This document shows, piece by piece, positions 25,515-38,700 of a stretch of 64,000 bases of DNA (position 1 is the first letter of the stretch; every line of letters starts with the position of its first letter). The position numbers and the translations under genes were made by a program. This DNA comes from Macrocystis pyrifera. Its lineage: Eukaryota; Sar; Phaeophyceae; Laminariales; Laminariaceae. The notes under the pieces were generated by a model. That model saw nothing but the letters and a program-made list of their open reading frames with translations, did not search any database and was not told the origin of the DNA. The stretch is taken from positions 15,000,992 through 15,064,991 of the forward strand of contig JASSKH010000003.1 of the NCBI GenBank assembly GCA_031763025.1, in the 5' to 3' direction.

Positions 25515-28500
25515 ATGCGTACACACCACAGAAGCATATTTCTAGTGATTGTGCAGGCGTGGATCGTCCCGTGCCATGGATTCGCGTACACGCCGCACTC
25601 TCTCGGCAGTGTGAGTCCCACCGCACGTCATGCGTCCTTCGCGGCTCCTCTGTCCTCCTCGCCCACTACTGGCGACAGGGGAACACTCTCCAGCCTTAGT
25701 ATGAGCGACCAGGGGGGGGAAGCATTCGACCCCTACAGGGATGAGGTGTGTAAATCATACGTTTTACGGTGGCAACAAAACACTCGCTACGACGTCTATG
25801 GTATGCGTTGCTGTATGCCACGAGGGTGCAAGTTGAACGCGCGACACATACTGCTGCTACGTGTGTGTGCGTGGCTGCTCTCTTTCTGCCTCCTTGTTCA
25901 TGTGGAATGTTGACGTTTTCCTACTGCTGCTGCTGTAGATAAGCTGCTGCTGTAGATTAGTCTTGGTTGCACGTTTGCTTCAATCCTTTTCACGGTTCAG
26001 AGGTTTGTTGGCCAACCGTTCACGGAGCACAAGGTAGATCTGGGAGGCATTGTCATATGGCAGGCACCAACACCAAACCTTCTCTGCGTACATACGGAGC
26101 TAATGCTAATTTAGAGCACGACGGCAGTATCCCATGAACCTCTTGTGGGTATCGTACGACATACAAACTCCCAAACGGGCTTTCAATCGCAGTTCGTACT
26201 GCCCTACGGTATTGCATGCATGCCATACATGGCACTCCACAGAAGTACCAGGTAGCTGATAACGGATGGGTGATACCTGATGCGTGGTACATGATATGAT
26301 TGATACTTGAAGTCGTGCTGGAAGTGTTCATACTCGTGTGCATACACAGCAGCGTTATCTGGTTAATATGTTGATATTAATTACAGTGTGAGATAAGAGT
26401 AAGCAGAGACATCGATGCTCGTCTGTGATGCTGAAGGATGGCGAGGCGATTCGCGATTGGAGATTGGAGGTACATTCTTTAGCCAGTTCACCACGCGTCG
26501 GCCAGTCGTTTGTCTTGGGTTAATACCAGTAGTTATTAATATTAATAGTAAGACCGGAACCACTGGAGCAAAAGCAACTATACGCTCTACCTGTACTTGA
26601 TCCTGTCAAATTCATACAATTGCACGGCTTCTCTGTCACTTTGACCCTGGTGTACTGCGCCTCTGACGGCTGCCTGCCGCTCGTCTCATGGAACCTCTCT
26701 CCCTCCCTTTCTCGCCATCGTGTTGTCACGACCGCGTTGCTGCTGCTACTGCTGCTACTACTGCTGCTGCTGCTGCTACATGTACCGCAAAACCACGACC
26801 ACAGGACGAGGACCAGAGTCTGCTTTTTGGGGCGAACGCCGACGACGACAGAGCACCGAAGGCCCCTGAACCCTTTCGCGAGGAACACACTTCCGGCGGC
26901 AGCAGGTTTCGCGAACTGCTCGCCCGAGCGAAAGGCGAGCTCAAGCCCCCTCCCGCAGCCCCGCGCCGCGAACCCCCGCCGACGGGGGCCCCAAACTACG
27001 ACAACGACGAAGAGTGGGACGAGCGAGTAATCGGCTCCCCTGACTTACCGAACCCGCCCCTCAGGAATGAGATGCCCGGCTTGCAACTATCTCCCGAGTT
27101 GGAATACGGCGGGCGGGCGGGGCCAGGGGGGCCGGACGGTGGCGGTGGTGGGGGTGGCGAGAGCCGTTTCCAGCGGATGATGAGCCAGGCTCAGACCAAC
27201 GAGCAGCGTTCGGCGGCGGGCGTTGAGCCGAGGGTGAGTCCCAGGTCTCCGGAAGGGAAGCCGGTCCCGCCGCCCATGAGTCAGGCGGAGAAGGACCGGG
27301 CGTTGAGGGCGGCCGTGGACCGGCAACAGAAGCTCATGTCGAAGGCAAGGGGCATCGATTTGGACGACCCGTCGTTGGACGGCCCCGAACTGGCGAAGAA
27401 GAAGGCGCTGAGCCGTATGCAGGCGGAATCAACGTAAGCGTTTGTTTCTTGCTCGAGCTGCTTGTATGTGGCGGGTGGTGGGATGTCCTTTTGTAATTGG
27501 ATGGAGATGAAAACCGGGTCGGCTCTGGTTTGCTTGGGACATTCGACGGTGAAGTAGAAAGGCAAAGGCGCAGATGAAGGTTGTCGTCGGAGCTTGTGCC
27601 TGCCGAAGGTGCGCGGTGACATGCTGCAATGCACCGATGCTGACAAGTTTGCTTTGCGCCAGTATACGACAACAGTTTCTCTTGAACGGGTTCGTGTTAT
27701 ACTGATATTCGCAACTGAGGATTCAATGCTGTGAACAACTTCCTCAACACCCTGAACAACGCGATTTTCTCACCTAACCTCGTCTGTAGCATTTCGTGCC
27801 TTATTTTTTTGTACAATGCCGCCTCTTCGCTTGCCGTTCAGCCACGACTCTTGCTCACGGGGCTGACGTGCGAACGCTGTTGATACCGAGTTCGCAGCGA
27901 AAGATTGATTCAGACCAAGCGCCCGGCGCGATCGTGCTTGGATGCTGGGCAGTGTTGGCCCAACGCGGAATTTGTGTTTTCCTGACATCTTAGCCTGACC
28001 AGAGTTTCTTGTTTTCACCGGAGCCTATTCCTCCGCACCCGTGCTGCACAGGGCACGGCACGGACACCGCCCTTGCTGGTACCCCCTCTCCTTCATCAGC
28101 ACTAACACTGGGTTATTGTTATATTGCCCCGGTCTTGTTGATTTGCTTGGATACCAGCGCCGGCGGGTATATTCCGAGCTCGAGCGCCGCTGACGACTAC
28201 ATGGCTCAGCTGAAGGGTATTTCCCGGCGAAAAAACAGAGAACAGAGGGCGAAGCTGACCGGACGCGAGATTCCCGCCGAAGGACCGGGCGCGTCTGGAG
28301 CTATGTCGGACGAGGTGCGCACCCCTCTGGGACTGAAGAATTTTGGGGTGACCTATAATTTTGTCTAGTCCCGTTTGCGGGCTGTTTTGTCTGACCGTGG
28401 CGGTGTTAGGCGTCATGGAGTTGGCTTCTTCGTGAGACCCTCAGCTTTTCGTTTAGACCTTAACGGATTTGTGCAGCTCATACTGTGTTTGTGTGCTTGC

Positions 28501-31064
28501 CATGCGGCTGGCCCTCCCAGTTCCATCGGTCGCAGCCGTGCATCCCTCCACCAATCCTTCGCTCCCACACAATTCCCCCCGTTCGTTGCCCACCCTTCTC
28601 GGCCTCAGTACGACGACGATTTCAAAGACGTCGTACAGCAGAGGCGCACAAGCTCTACCTTCAGCGTCACCAACAAGGCAGACGCCTACATGGCTTCCCT
28701 GAAGGGGATCAAAATCGATTTCCCCGACAGCCCGGGAGATCCGGCTAAACAGAACCAAGTTCCATCTCCGCGGCTACTGCCGCCACAGCGGCTGCCGCTG
28801 CCCCCTAAGCCTCCAGCTGGTCCTTCTATGACCTACGCGGAAAAGATCAAGCTAGCCAAGGAAGGGAAAGGCCCAGGCGCTGCTGCCCCACCAGCTGCTG
28901 CTGCTGGTCCTTCTCAGCGAGCTGAAGCTGATGTTGCTCCACAAGCTGCTGCTGCTGTTGCTGCGCCTGCAGCCAATCTTGTGTCTGAAACACCGCCGCC
29001 TACCCTGAGCTACTCGGAGAGACTGAAGAAGGCTCAAGAGGCGAAGAGTGGCATAGTTGTCGCACCGGCGCAGCCTGCGCCTGCGCCCGTGGCCCGCCCT
29101 CCCGTCCAAGAAGTGCCTTCTACGCCAGTGAGGCTACTGGAGCAGGAGGTTCCCGAGAGTGAATTGTTGGGAGAGGACGCCGCCCGGGCCAAGGTTAGAA
29201 CGGCGTCTCGAGACGTTCTGTACATTTTTTGTGCGAAAAACTGAATGTTGCTGCTTTTTAGTGATGAACGTTGAATGTTGCTGCTCATTTGTGAAAAAAA
29301 AAATCAACTCGTACAACTGAACCGGGTCTCTATTTTTTGTTGTGGCTAGCTTTGTAACCCCCGTGTGGCGCGGGTCTTGTTCGAGTGATCGTTGGATGTT
29401 GTGGACGAAATCCGCGTTGCGTGGCACAAAGACAAGCTCTGCCGGTAGTATCGTCCTTCGGTGGCCGCCGCCCCCCCCCCCTTTTTGAGGGTCTGAAAAA
29501 GCTAATCTGCCGTGTCGTCCAGGGTACGGATATGTGACTGGATAACACGTGGTGCGCGTTAGCGAGGGCTTCCAGAGGCTCTTCATCGCCTGGTCTTGGG
29601 GTGGCGCTTCCAAGTGATCTCGTCGCCTCTTTTTCTTATGCAGATTCGAAATATCTGGTTGCCCCTTCTTTCCCATCCTTGGCGCTCGCTTTCGCAGATG
29701 ACGCGGGTGGTGAGTATGCTGACCGAGCAAGAAGCAGCGGGCGTCGTCGGGGAGGGCCGAGCCGGTGAGCTGCGCGGTGCTCTTGTCGACGTCAGAGAAA
29801 TGCTCAGGACCGAAATGGAAGCTGCTGCGCCGCAACACGAGGAGCCTGAAACTGCCGGGTTGGGGGAAGATGCCGCCCAGGCGAAGGTGAGAAGCGTGTC
29901 GGCGATCGCGTTTGGATACACACTATTTTATTTCATGGGGGGAACGCCAGTAAACGGTTTCGGTTTCGAGGTGCCTGGGAAGCGTGGCGGTGTGTATGTA
30001 CAGGGGTTGTACACGGACCAGGCGGAAACATGATGGGAGATACGTATTTCATTGCCGGCAGCTCTACTTGTTGCAAATCCGCGTAAAACAGGCAGCGATG
30101 CGCATGGTGAATTTCAGGGGCATGTAGACGTGTTCGCCGCGTTGGTCGCCCGCAAAAGAACGGCCATCGTGCCAGACCCGAGGAGAAACCGCAAGGATAC
30201 CCCTCTTTCCATAAATACGTTCGCGGGAGCTTTCATTCTGCAGTAGTAGCTGTATACGCCAACTTAAAAAGTTTGTCCGTATTGGCGTGCGCTTTTCCCA
30301 CCCTCGTATCGCTGTCTCATGCCGTTCTGTTGCGTTCTTCTCAGCAAAAGATAACGCGGGTGATGGACCTGTTGACCGAACACAAGACGTCCGGACTTAT
30401 CGGCGAAAAAAAACGAGTCGCCGAGCTGCGCAGCGCCCTTCTTGACACGCGTGAGTTCCTCAAGGCCGAAACGTACGGACAATCGGCGCCGATTGCCGCG
30501 GCACCGGCAGGCGTGCGGCAACCTGCGTCGCAGCCGCAGCAGCCGGCACCTGCAAGCGCAGAGAACGTGGAGACTCTCCGCCGCTGCAACGCCCTTTTGG
30601 CGGCGCACATCCACGCGCCGCTTACAGGCCAGGATGTGGAGGCATTGGTTAAGGGCTTGGCGTCCTCTCTTGCAATCGTGAAGGCTCAGGGAGGTGGCGC
30701 GACTGCCACCGTCAGCGAGCCAGCACGCCAAGAAGCGCCCCGTGCGGACGCTGGGGCGGACGCTGTTCCGGCATATGCTGGCGGCATACAGTCGGTGGGG
30801 GCAGCCTTAACAGACATGGGAGTGGGCAACAAGCCCGAGAAATTTGAGCCGGAGAACGACTCGAGTGATGTCAAGGGGTGGCTGGGCGGGAGCCTCGGCG
30901 ACTATGAGAAGGGTGTGGCCTCGAAGGCATTGGGGTATCTGCTCAAGCACCGCGGAGGTAAAGGGTACGGCCGCGGGCGGGTGAAGGGTAGGGAGGCAGA
31001 AACGATGGTGTCTCTGCTTGCCGAGGTTGCCGATATCATGGAGGATGAGATGGTCGAGAACTGA
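25515..31064 (+). CDS. Predicted plastid-targeted, repeat-rich protein of unknown function
   Basis: I do not recognise the family. Six exons join in phase: 25515-25745, 26805-27433, 28158-28314, 28609-29193, 29698-29886 and 30345-31064, giving 836 residues. Residues 1-22 look like a signal peptide (SIFLVIVQAWIVPCHG), followed by FAYTP and a Ser/Thr/Ala-rich stretch, the bipartite pattern of stramenopile plastid preproteins. The mature part alternates disordered Pro/Ala/Gly segments with short basic amphipathic helices: SRFRELLARAKGELK, SRFQRMMSQAQ, DDYMAQLKGI, DAYMASLKGI, TYAEKIKLAKEGK and SYSERLKKAQEAK. Two related 40-residue helical units then start MTRVVSMLTEQ and ITRVMDLLTEH, and the C-terminus (GWLGGSLGDYEKGV onward) looks globular. 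The exon 6 acceptor could also be 9 bp further on. Plastid import is inferred from sequence pattern only. Confidence 0.85.
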
Positions 31065-32939
31065 AGTGCCTGCTGGCAAGGGGCCGCTGTGGCCGTGTGC
31101 GTGTGATTTTGGGGTAGAGGAAACACTGACAACCATGTGCAAGAATAGGAGTGATCCCACACGGCCAGGAGCGGCTTAATATATAGTTCACCTTGATACA
31201 GTTACGGGGGGGGTTAGCGCCTACCGCCATTTTCGTGTTATCATATTTAGAAGCCCCCGTCCGTGTTTTGTGCGAGGGGGCACGTCAACACAAGAGCTGA
31301 CAGGGTGGAATGGTATGTGTGTCGCAAGGCTATGGTCGGGAAGACAGACTTGAGACATAAAGCTCTATCCATGCCTCACGTGGTCGCGCGGTTTTCGTCT
31401 GTCGGCGTGGTCTCTGTGTGGGCGTCTTTCCTCTTGGCGCTCTCTGTTGCCGTATCACAGCGCAGCCTTATACGTAGCAGATATCCTATTGACGATTACC
31501 AGACAGCAGCAGTACCTGGTACAAATTAAGGATATCTATCCGCTGTCTTAGCGCTGGTTTAGCGCTTGGTCTTTCAACATTTTCTCGTATCAGCTGGTGG
31601 TTGTGATATCAACTGTCCAAGACTTCTTCGTGATAAGACTCGTATTCGAGCGACTGACCTTTCAACTTCCAGAGCGCCCTCACCCATGCCAGCGGTAGGC
31701 TGAAATCGAAGAGTAGAAAGCGGCGAGATAGGAATAGACGTAGGTTGGCCAATGCGGTCAACGAGCTAGCAGTTTCAGCCGCACACTGTACTCGGCTGTA
31801 CGTAGCCGAATCGGAAAGTCTCACGGCCGGCAATATGTCAAAGACTGCTGTTCGTGGTTCGCGACGGGTTACAGATATAGATTGAGACTGGATTATATCA
31901 ATGAGGCACATTGTACAATGACAGATGTACAATGGCAAATGAGTCCTCATGCTGTGATTGTCTCGTCACTGGCATGTTTGAAAGAGCGCACGCAAGCCCA
32001 TTCTCCACCGCAAGTGAAAGTTGCTGTCGCCCCAGGAGAGAGCGCACGCGCATGAGTTGACAGTGCTCTGTCGCGCACAATACAAATCCCCCTCTCGCCA
32101 ACAAAGAAGGCGCGTCTGCTGTGTGTGTCGTGAGATAAATGTCTGGAGGAAACTGCAGAAATGTACCGCCCTGATGCTGGTTGGGGCTACGGTGTACTTG
32201 CCAAAAATAGGCATGCTCCTGCTTGCCAACAAGCCCCGATCGCACATACTTTCCGTTAGCACAAACCTAATAAGCGGGTATAAATAGTATGTGTTTTCTT
32301 CACATTAAAACTGTTGCTTCTAACCCTGCGACATCCAGCACCCCCCGCCGCCCCCAGGGTCTTCCCTGTGATGATTCTTCTTAGAGAGAAACAAGTTCCT
32401 CCGTCTCAAAAAGGCGCAGGGAGTCCATAGAGGGAAAACAAAAAAACGATCGGCCGGGAGTGATTACCATTTTCCCAGCCGGCAACACAAAAACACGTAC
32501 CCTCCTGCATTTGCGGCATAAAATAAGACTAATACAGGTACGGAATAAAACGCGAAGAGAAGCAACACGGGAGCAAACCCTGCCCTTGACAGCAGGGCTA
32601 AAAAAAACAGCCCCCGCGCGCGCTGTTAGCCTTTTACCGCATCGGTGTTCCAGTATGAGTTATTCGACGTGTCGCCGTTTGTTAAGCGTATATCGTGCGC
32701 ACTTCGTTCCAATCTGAACGTACACGTGCTCCAAAACGGACGCGCAAACTCTGCTTGCCGAAGGTGGACACGCTCCAGGGGGCTCGGTCGTTCGAGCTTC
32801 ACCCTACTGTAGAGGCACGGCAATGGTGCCACGCCGCTAGGATGCATGGCATCATTCTTGATGCCAACGAAAAGAGAACACCGCCCCACCCCCGGCAACA
32901 CTCGCCCGGCTTCTTCCGCTTCGTTTCAACGCTCAAGAC
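31065..32939. other. Convergent spacer, no gene seen
   Basis: 1.9 kb between the stop codons of the plastid-protein gene and the p32 gene. It has short unsupported frames only. It contains one copy of the TACCTGGTAC motif (about 31512-31523) and presumably both 3' untranslated regions. Confidence 0.5.
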
Positions 32940-35494
32940 CTACTTTACAAACGAATCGACCTCCTGCAACCAATTCATGTATTCCGTTTGCTCCTTTTGG
33001 TCAGCATACATGCAGATGAACGCAGCCAGGTCCTCGTCGATATTGCGCGCCTTCAAGTAGTCGAGCATCTCATCCTGAAGTATGTGATAGGGCGCGAGAG
33101 GGGGCATTGCGCGGAGAAGCGTGTGTGATCGTCTCAATCATTTTGGTAATCCCGTCACGCGTCAACACTGTTCAACTTTGATGCACGATTAGTAGAGCTG
33201 GAGGTCAATACTCATGAGTCACGCCGCCTAGGGCATCATGCCAAGCGCACTTCGGAAGACATCAAAATACACAGAGGTCTAGATCCAATAATGCACTTTC
33301 GGATACAACGCGCTTGGTTCACGCCGAGTAGTATGGTATGATACACCGAATGCCGCTTGCGCCCGTCTGTTTATGCCACCGACCGTTGTATCGGCTCCAA
33401 AAATCAAAAAGCTTGGAGCTACACTTCGGCCACCTTCTGTTCACCGCTGTATGGACCTTCAACTGCTATTCGTCTGTTCGCGCCGAACCCAAAAATACAT
33501 AAGCGCGAGCCTCCCCTTCGGCTCTCTTTCGTCTACCACCACTGAAGCTCTCGCTATGGGCACACGAACATCCAGGGAGCATAACAACTCAAAATCACCG
33601 CGAAACCCAGGTGGTACGTCAGTACAAAAGAGCACGCAATGGGATGGATAAACTCGAGCACGTTTTTCGGGCCGCCCACCTGCAAATCCGGGTCTAGCTC
33701 ACGGAAAGCAGGACCTCTGTAAAGAGACGAGTCCCACTCCACGTTTGCCGGGTTGACGCGAATGCCCGACACAGAGATCTGGCTCGTGGCTGTTCCCGTC
33801 AACGTCATCTTCTTCGCCCCCTTGGTGATAGATGCGGTGAAGCGGTAACCTGCAGAGCGGGCCGTTTTCAATCCATCGAGTAAGAATCGATCGCGTAAAA
33901 TCGTCAGCGCAAACAAGTGGTCCCGGCTTGCCACGTGCCAGGTATCGTATAGGAGCTATAGCCGCGGCCGTGCCCCTCACCAAAACAACAAACGCCTACG
34001 TACGTAGTAGCAGTCAAATAGTCCATGAGCATACGGTGATACTTATCCCCCCCAAAAAGCGCATCTCGCTGTTTCTTACCAGGACCAATCATGTCTTCCT
34101 CGTTCTCTTCGTCGCCGCCCTCCCCCCCGTCCGCCTGTTGCAACGCCTGTCCAGGCTCCTGGTCAGATTCGTCTTCCAGATCGTCCTCCCACCCGTCTTC
34201 CCCGTCCCCCTCTACGTCGCAATCAAACTCAATCGCCACCTGCACCGATATCGTAGCCACGCAACGAAATAGACGAACGGGCCGATAGTTTCAGACGCGT
34301 CATGATATCGGGATGGGATTTCTTTGAACGAGGCGAGGCTGTCTGCTATCACGGCGAAGTTTTCTGCGGGAAAGGGGGTAACGGCTGATTCCGACCCCCC
34401 CCCCCAGCAGAGAGAGCTCTTCGTCGTCCACCCTTCTCGAGGCCTACAAATTCGACCATGGTTTAGTACAGAGTTTTGTACTCTTAAATACTGTTGTTAC
34501 ACAGCAACCAATAGTCGGGACGCCTGGACTCGAACGGCATCTCAAGTCTCAAGACACATCGCGACAGGAAATGTTATATGGTGCTCCAAGCTCACTTCCA
34601 CGAGTAAGGCTCAAGGCTCCGAAGCTCGGTCGGGATATCGTGGACATGCATGCACCTTTTCGTCGCCGACGCCCGGTCCAAACAAACGCACCACCGACAC
34701 CCCCGGCTCGTCCTTGATGCTTATCCCTTTCTTTTTCAAATCCTTGACCATGGTCGCTACATCTGTGGCGATGGCAACATTGAAGCGAACAACGAGAGGT
34801 GGGGGGTGAACGGTCTTAAGGGAAGGGATCGAAAGAAGGACCCTGTTGTAGACCCGGTACCTGGTATCTGGTACCACAGGAATATGACAGCATTCCAGAA
34901 CTGCTGCTGATGCTGTCGAAACGTAAACGTCGTACTTCGAACAAAATATCGAAAAATCGTTGTGTAAAATATGAGCGTGGATACGATTATTGACTGGGTG
35001 CCAAGACCCGAAACACTGACTGTAGCTCGACTATATCATACGACGAGAACTTATAAACAACTGAACACGCCGTCCTCCGTACATGTACTGCTGTTTGCAG
35101 TTGGCTGGGGCATATGGCAGGCAGTACCCGTGCTGCATCGATTGTCAACCGGGATCCTCGGTTGTGGACCACCCGTGATTTGAATATCGACACCATAGAA
35201 ACCTGTCAGACAGGGACTTACCATAGATCAGGTGCCGGCACGGACGGGGAGATGCAAACGTCTGATGCAGCAGTCAGCAGGTTCCAATCACCCACCAGCG
35301 AGCTTCTCACCTTCATCAATTGCAACGAGCCGTTCTTCTTCGATCTCAGCGCGGAGGACCTTGCTCAGGCTGCTGGAGCATCGCAAGTTTTTAGGCAGAG
35401 CAGCACTAGCAGTCGAGGAGGAGACAATCGTAGTTGCTCTACGAATGAGCCCCACCGAGGGTCGCACCGCGGCACGAGCGAGGTTCGACAACAT
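32940..35494 (-). CDS. Mitochondrial p32 / MAM33 / C1QBP-family acidic matrix protein
   Basis: Members form doughnut-shaped acidic trimers in the mitochondrial matrix and support mitochondrial translation and respiration. Five exons in phase: 35494-35311, 34762-34656, 34239-34080, 33849-33680 and 33074-32940, 756 bp and 251 residues, the usual family size. The N-terminus (MLSNLARAAVRPSVGLIRRA) is Arg-rich and acid-free, as for a mitochondrial presequence. Then come a coiled EIEEER segment, KKKGISIKDEPGVSVVRL, VAIEFDCD followed by a strongly acidic loop (about 45 residues), GYRFTASITKG, SLYRGPAFRELDPDLQ, and the C-terminal helix pair LDYLKARNIDEDLAAFI / YMNWLQEVDSFVK. For exon 3 I chose the GTAAGA donor because it alone gives GYRF in phase. 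It shares a 280-bp 5' spacer with the phosphoesterase gene. Confidence 0.95.
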
Positions 35495-35774
35495 TTCTTC
35501 CGTTTGAGCGGCGATAAGGATATATGCTTCCTCTATTGGGGTGTGGTAGAGCTAGAGCGAGGCTGTTTTGTGTCTGGGGTCTGCAAGGAGGTGGGCTGTG
35601 TGCTCCTTTGGCGATTTTGTGCAAAATAGTGGTCGAAGCATCCCCGATATAATAACGCGAAGCACATTGTTTGAAACCCTTTTTAGTACGATGTTGATTA
35701 TTTTTGTACCTCTTCCCTCGCCCCTAGTGTATTTCCTTGTTCCAGCACCCACGTGCTTCAAGCACGAGTAAGTT
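35495..35774. promoter_or_regulatory. Short divergent 5' spacer between p32 and phosphoesterase genes
   Basis: 280 bp separate the p32 start from the proposed first ATG of the phosphoesterase. It contains an AT-rich patch (gatataataac near 35647) but no clear core promoter. If the phosphoesterase instead starts at 36926, the spacer is 1.4 kb. Confidence 0.35.
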
Positions 35775-38700
35775 ATGAGGGGATCGAGGAATCGAGAAGC
35801 CAGTCGAATTGGTGCGGGTGAGGCCAGGCCACGGAGCAGAGGTTTTGATCCGCCAAATAGTCACCATCAGTATCGAAGCCATGTAGCAAGTTCGCCAAGC
35901 AGCAGAACGCGAGTCGAAGGGAGGCAGCTGCCTCAGACGGGAGAGGAGCAGCCAGCCGTATCGTCGGATGGATCTACAATATTTGCCTTGAGTGAGTCAA
36001 GGACAGAGTGATGGTGATTGGGGTAAAGCTTAGTAGAGGTCAACGCATTGTTCCTTGGGTACTGCATGTCTGAGATTTATTGAGTTTTTCAGGTATGTAT
36101 GACGTCGCGATGAGAAGTCAAGAGTTCAAGCTTCTCGTCAAACATGTTTTTCTGTTTTCTTCTGGCACGTGCTCGTGCATCCTGTGTCTCGTGTTTGGTT
36201 TGTTGGTGGGCTTGCATCTTGTTGTTGGTTGGGTGTTGTTGCCTTCTGAAGCTGACGTCGACTATGCTCTAGGCATACCAGTGCAGAGAGAAGCTGCTGC
36301 CTTAGATTGAATAGCCGGTGTGAGTGGTATGAGTAGGTGCTTGCGACGAAGAGCACTAGACCGCGCCGTAGTGCCAGTCGCAGACACATTTTTACCGTCA
36401 AGTAAAGGTAAAATACCCTCTGCGGGCTGCTGGGTACGCCACGACAGAAGTACTCTGCTGTTTTCGTAATGTAGTTTCAGGCACCGACTTTCCTTTTGGA
36501 TAGCTGTGCTCGGATAGGTTGGAATGGGAGCTCGCATTTGTATTATATCTGGTATCATGCTCGTATCGTACATACGTGGAGCTCTGTGCTGCGTGGTCCT
36601 CATGTGTCGTTATACATACACTCTCTGGTATAAACCAGGTAGGTGCATTACGACTATCTTGCACGAGGTGTCAGGCATCAACCCAGCGGTAGTACATACC
36701 TGTGTACCTGGTAGAGCTTAGCTACGAGGGCAGACGTGCAAGGTAACATAATACGTGCAGATACAGAGATATTTGTCAGCACAGCAGCACCGCACACGCC
36801 CGTAGTATGTGGGCCTACTGCCTCTACGTAACTACTAGCTCTACGTTCACGATTGGGTTCTGTTGCAAGCCGCCTATACCTATACGTACGGGTTTCGAGT
36901 AGTCACAAAGGACCCTCGCGCGTCGATGTTTTTCACAGGAGCGCCAGACGTTGTGTGCTCTGGCGACAAGTCCCGAGGGCGAAAGCTGAGGGTTGTCTGC
37001 TTGTCCGACACACACGGAAAGCACCACGCCTTACGGCACACCATACCGGGTAAGTGCCCATGCACGATTCTCCAGAGCCCCTATTGTGGGTAGACCACAT
37101 GCGCCTTAGAGTAAAATTTTTAGATTGGTGGCCAGTCATCGTACAGCAACAGTGCTCGCTCGTTGGGGAAGTGACACCCTGTACTCTGAAGCTGTCAGGA
37201 CGGTTGGGAACTGGCGGGGAAGCCACCAGCTCTTTTTCCGACCCGTACTCGTTGCGCTTTACCTTACCCTGGTCCTGTAGTTCGTGGCCCTAATGCCACA
37301 CTTCCTGTTCGGTGCAACGTCTTCGTTCTTCGACCGACCACCCCTATCGTGACTCCTATTACGGGGGGCCATAGCAAGTAGGACAAAACATTGTGAGTAG
37401 AGATAGGGAAATATATAAGCTTTTGTGTGTGCCGTAGGTCCTATTTAATATGGTCCCCCCTGATAGTTGCTAGCCGTTCTCCCCGTGAGCCGCGCCGTTC
37501 TATCAATACAGTCGGCTGCTGCATCATGTGCCGCAAAACAAGCCAAGCCCTTTTCCAGCTTATATTCGTGGTTGCCAAGAGTCTCATCCCCTGTTCTCCG
37601 GTCTGGTTTCTGGCCGCAAACTCGATGCTCGTTTTTCTCACAGATGGGGACATCCTGATCCACTGCGGGGATTTTTCTACGAAGCTCCACCAGCGCGACT
37701 TCGAAGCAACGGTAGAAGACTTCGATCGTTTTTTAGGCTCCTTAGGGCATCGACACAAGGTAACCATCCGTCGGCGCAGCCTCCGACGCCTCTGTATAGG
37801 GGAGGGGGCGCGTGATCATGGCTTTTTTACATCGATTCCAGTGCGCTCGGTTAGAGGGGCCGTACATTTAAGACCTTCCTGCCTCAGATGGAGACCGTGT
37901 CATCTCTTACCCTCGTCCCTTGCCTGCACGCAACTTGAGCACGCGGAGCCCTCAAGCACGCGGGGCTTGGTCCTGCAGCCAACGTGTTTTTGCTGCATGT
38001 CATCATTCCCTCGCCTCTGTTCACACCATGCCCTGCTTACTACGCGTGGCGCCTCAGCTCGTCATCGCCGGCAACCACGAGATCGCGTTTAACTCCTACT
38101 CAAGAGAGCAGATACAACGCCGTTTAAGGTGACCAATCAGTCTTGCGCGCCCATGGTCACGGCGGCATAATTCAGCATCTTTTGAACGAAAAAAATGGCG
38201 CCAATCCACCATCCACGACGGGAATGTTTTGCTTCCCGCCAATTCGCTTCTGGGTGGTCTTGAGGTGGCAAGCCACAACAAAAAACTCATGTGCGCAGCA
38301 GCATGTACAGTTAGCCCTGAAACTCCATGGGCGGGACGGGCCCTTCTGCTGCTTAAAGCCTCATTAGCGCGTTGGTCGCTCATGTGATCCACAGGATAAT
38401 ACGTTGTCACTGCAGCAATTAATATATCATTTTTTTTTTTTTTCGCTTCTTTTGATTCTAAGACCGAGCGAAAGCTCCGCTACTGACGGCTACCCTGGTA
38501 CATGATATCGATTGAAATAGTTGCTGACTCTTGTGAGCTTTGAGGCGTCTCCTGCCTACAGTAAAGTGGTGATTGACGAGTACGCGCACGGAATCACAAG
38601 TTGATCGTGTTACGTGATTAATCTGCCGCGAGGTTGCGGTGTGGGCCGTCTATATGTTGGTGTTCTGGGAGTAGCTTGTCGTGGGGTTGTGATGCAGGCC

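Noticed and set aside
26620..26804. Leucine-rich frame before exon 2 of the plastid-protein gene
   Set aside because: It is created by a CTG microsatellite in the intron. The acceptor at 26804 gives an in-phase join that excludes it.
33970..34080. Continuation of p32 exon 3 past 34080 to a GTATCA donor near 34046
   Set aside because: That donor gives the wrong phase for GYRFTASITKG; the stronger GTAAGA donor at 34079 fits exactly.
34500..34560. tRNA-like string containing gttcgagtcc on the minus strand
   Set aside because: The bases flanking the putative T-loop do not pair and no matching acceptor or anticodon arm is present.
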